A DNA stretch of 64,000 bases from Hydractinia symbiolongicarpus. Its lineage: Eukaryota > Cnidaria > Hydrozoa > Anthoathecata > Hydractiniidae. The position numbers were made by a program, and so were the translations under genes. The stretch covers positions 23,784,501 to 23,848,500 of the forward strand of contig NC_079886.1 in NCBI RefSeq assembly GCF_029227915.1, read 5' to 3'. Below are positions 62,126 through 64,000 of the stretch, in pieces. The notes beneath the pieces are model-generated. The model saw only the letters and a program-made list of their open reading frames with translations. It was not told where the DNA came from and did not search any database. Positions within the stretch are counted from its first letter, which is position 1. Every line of letters begins with the position of its first letter.

Positions 62126-62454
62126 ACTGTATTTCTGCTCTCTTTTGTGAATATATCTTTCTTTGAAAATGATCTGTTTTATCGCGTACCGTATTTCAAT
62201 AAGTTATCTTTACACTGCAGTCACACATTATACAAAAGTCGCCGTCACGCCGTTTATTGGAAACACATTGTACAAGAAAGCGGCACAAGAGATGTTGCAT
62301 AACAAATGTGTCGATATACCATTTTTTCTATCAATACAACAGTTGGACAGCAGTTACAGAGTTCAATAGAAACCGATCTTTACCTTTATGAGGGAAATTT
62401 TTAAGACACAATGACTGGTGTTACAAAAAATCTTTAGTCGAGCCGGTATAGTCA

Positions 62455-62591
62455 CAGGGGCGGCGCCACAATTTCCAAATGGATAGGGGCTAGCCTGCAG
62501 GTTCCCTGGTTGGGTAAAATCAATTTTCGGCGCCACTAGGGGGGCTGGGGGGAGTAAAGCCCCCCCCATCCCCCTAGTGGCGCCGCCCCTG
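62455..62591. mobile_element. 137-bp MITE with perfect 15-bp TIRs
   Basis: CAGGGGCGGCGCCAC at 62455-62469 and its exact inverse ending at 62591. An inner inverted pair, GGCGCCACTAGGGGG (from 62529) and CCCCCTAGTGGCGCC, makes the right half a strong hairpin. The CAGGGGCGG start resembles hAT-type termini. Flanks share AGTCA but a clean 8-bp duplication is not visible. Confidence 0.75.
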
Positions 62592-64000
62592 AGTCAGCAA
62601 ACAGCCAATCAAATAAGGAAATTCTTTTTGGTTATACACGTTTTTTATCAGGCTGGGAGTTCAGGTTAAAATTATATGTCTACCGTTTAGAACAACAGAG
62701 AGATAAGAATAATTCCCAGCTTGCTAAGACTTATGATATTCTTATGAAGCGTTTAAATTTGACTTTGAACCATTCTCGTGCCTAGAGCACTAATTCAGGT
62801 TTATCTGTAAGAGGTATGGGAACTAGAATGGCTTTTAACAGGCGTTTAACGACATCCGAGAAAATTATCTAAGGGAAAGTACCGTATATTTTTTCTAGGA
62901 AAGTACAAAAGAAAAAGGAATTCACCTAATTTAAGATAAAGATCACGTGAGGGTAATTCCCTTTTTCTGTATTTAACTTGTGGCGATTTCTGTTTGTATA
63001 CAATTGGTATGTTTATAAAGAGAGATGTCGACAGAAAGTTTTTGTAAGTTGTTTTTTATCATTTTTAATATAAAGTTTGTTAGTGAAACCTTCGAGTTAT
63101 TTTAGCAGTTTTAAAAATTAACCAACTACAAAATTAGCCAAATCTTTCATAAATGTTCCAACGTTTTATTAAGTCGTTTTTTTTCTATCCTAATTCTTTA
63201 TAGCAATAAAATCTTTAACTTTTTCCGAGTCAAGGATACGGTACCCCCCTGAGACATATACTCAGTATATTTAAAATATCTCTTCTGCTCGCTATATTAA
63301 CCCTAACATCAATATATTCTAAAATCTCTAGAGTGATAAAATATTTCCAAAAAAAAATCAACACTCAAAACAACACGTGGTTCAAAAAATATAACATTTT
63401 TTGTGTTACAATAGCTGTTTTATGACTGATTTATCTATTTTTAAGCATGATAGATCAATAACTCGATATTTCTTCACTTTCAGCGTTAGAAAATGCCAAG
63501 ATCTGTAGCCAAAGATATAATTGTCGCAACAAACTAACGCGGATAATTTTATTCAAGATGCCAGACTTATTAAAACAGATCTGCATCTACAGGAATTTGT
63601 CGATGATAAAAATTTCCTGCATCGATATTTTTTGCATCTCCAACATATTTTATGCGAGCTGTAGCACCACTTGGGTTTTGACCAACTTAATTGATCAACT
63701 CGACGCAGTTAAGGTGGGGTTTTGTAAAATACACGTTTTTCGGGGGTTTTAAAACCTGAACTTTGAACTTCAAAAAAATGTTTAATAATATGTCTCACGC
63801 CTGGGAATTGATATTATATCTGGTCTGCAAGCTTTCAACTCTTGAATTAAGGCCTGGTCTAGATTAATGAAATGTTTTTGAAGGAGTTATCCGTCCCAAA
63901 GCAGGGTACACTCTTGGAAGGTTTTTTAAACATCGCAAGCTTATATTAAAATATCCTGATACATCTAGCTTCTTTTTATGTCTACAACAAAGGTGGCTAT
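62592..64000. other. 3' end of window, no gene recognised
   Basis: AT-rich sequence. Short frames (for example 63558-63752) have no domain or splice support. The stretch from 63700 on may be interspersed repeat but has no partner inside the window. Confidence 0.4.

Overview
The window is eukaryotic, AT-rich animal DNA with short exons, GT-AG introns and many mobile-element remnants. The gene set (an innexin, an SLC32-type transporter, a single-exon rhodopsin-like receptor, MBD5/6, METTL4, PRUNE1, a BNIP-2/BCH protein and two mitochondrial ribosomal proteins), together with the repeat content, suggests an early-branching metazoan. A medusozoan or hydrozoan cnidarian is most likely, but this is an inference. 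No bacterial, organellar or rRNA/tRNA genes were seen.

Layout. 1-2130: decayed Ty3/Gypsy pol. 2.1-7.5 kb: repeats, including a 217-bp TA tract, a TTAA-flanked MITE and two arrays of an AAGATGTCTTTT-like motif. 7.56-13.45 kb (+): MBD5/6-like gene with an N-terminal MBD and a C-terminal PWWP; 7 coding exons join in frame to 1264 aa. 14.5-14.8 kb (-): small unidentified ORF. 18.4-20.6 kb (+): innexin, 5 coding exons, 401 aa. 22.8-29.1 kb (-): BCH-domain (BNIP-2 family) gene with an acidic N-terminus carrying a 14-residue tandem repeat. 31.07-32.0 kb (+): class A GPCR. 33.7-38.8 kb (-): PRUNE1-like DHH phosphoesterase. 41.6-42.0 kb (-): MRPL32. 43.8-45.8 kb (-): hAT-like transposase pseudogene. 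46-51.8 kb: SINE-like and low-complexity sequence. 51.8-54.5 kb (+): SLC32-like transporter, 3 exons, 539 aa. 55.96-60.2 kb (+): METTL4 adenine methyltransferase, 10 exons. 60.7-62.1 kb (+): MRPL33. 62.1-64 kb: one MITE and no recognised gene.

Exon models were built by hand. I required GT/AG boundaries, continuous phase and agreement with remembered family motifs. Several genes have an unresolved first or internal exon, stated in each entry.

The most interesting points are these. (1) A PRUNE-type gene and a BCH-domain gene lie on the same strand in the domain order of vertebrate PRUNE2, which combines both modules. (2) A family of very short (105-132 bp) Helitron-like elements has TC...hairpin...CTAG ends inserted between A and T, and there are two ~0.7-kb relatives. 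(3) A complete MBD5/6 model carries both MBD and PWWP. (4) Several MITEs and minisatellites lie inside introns and exons of these genes.
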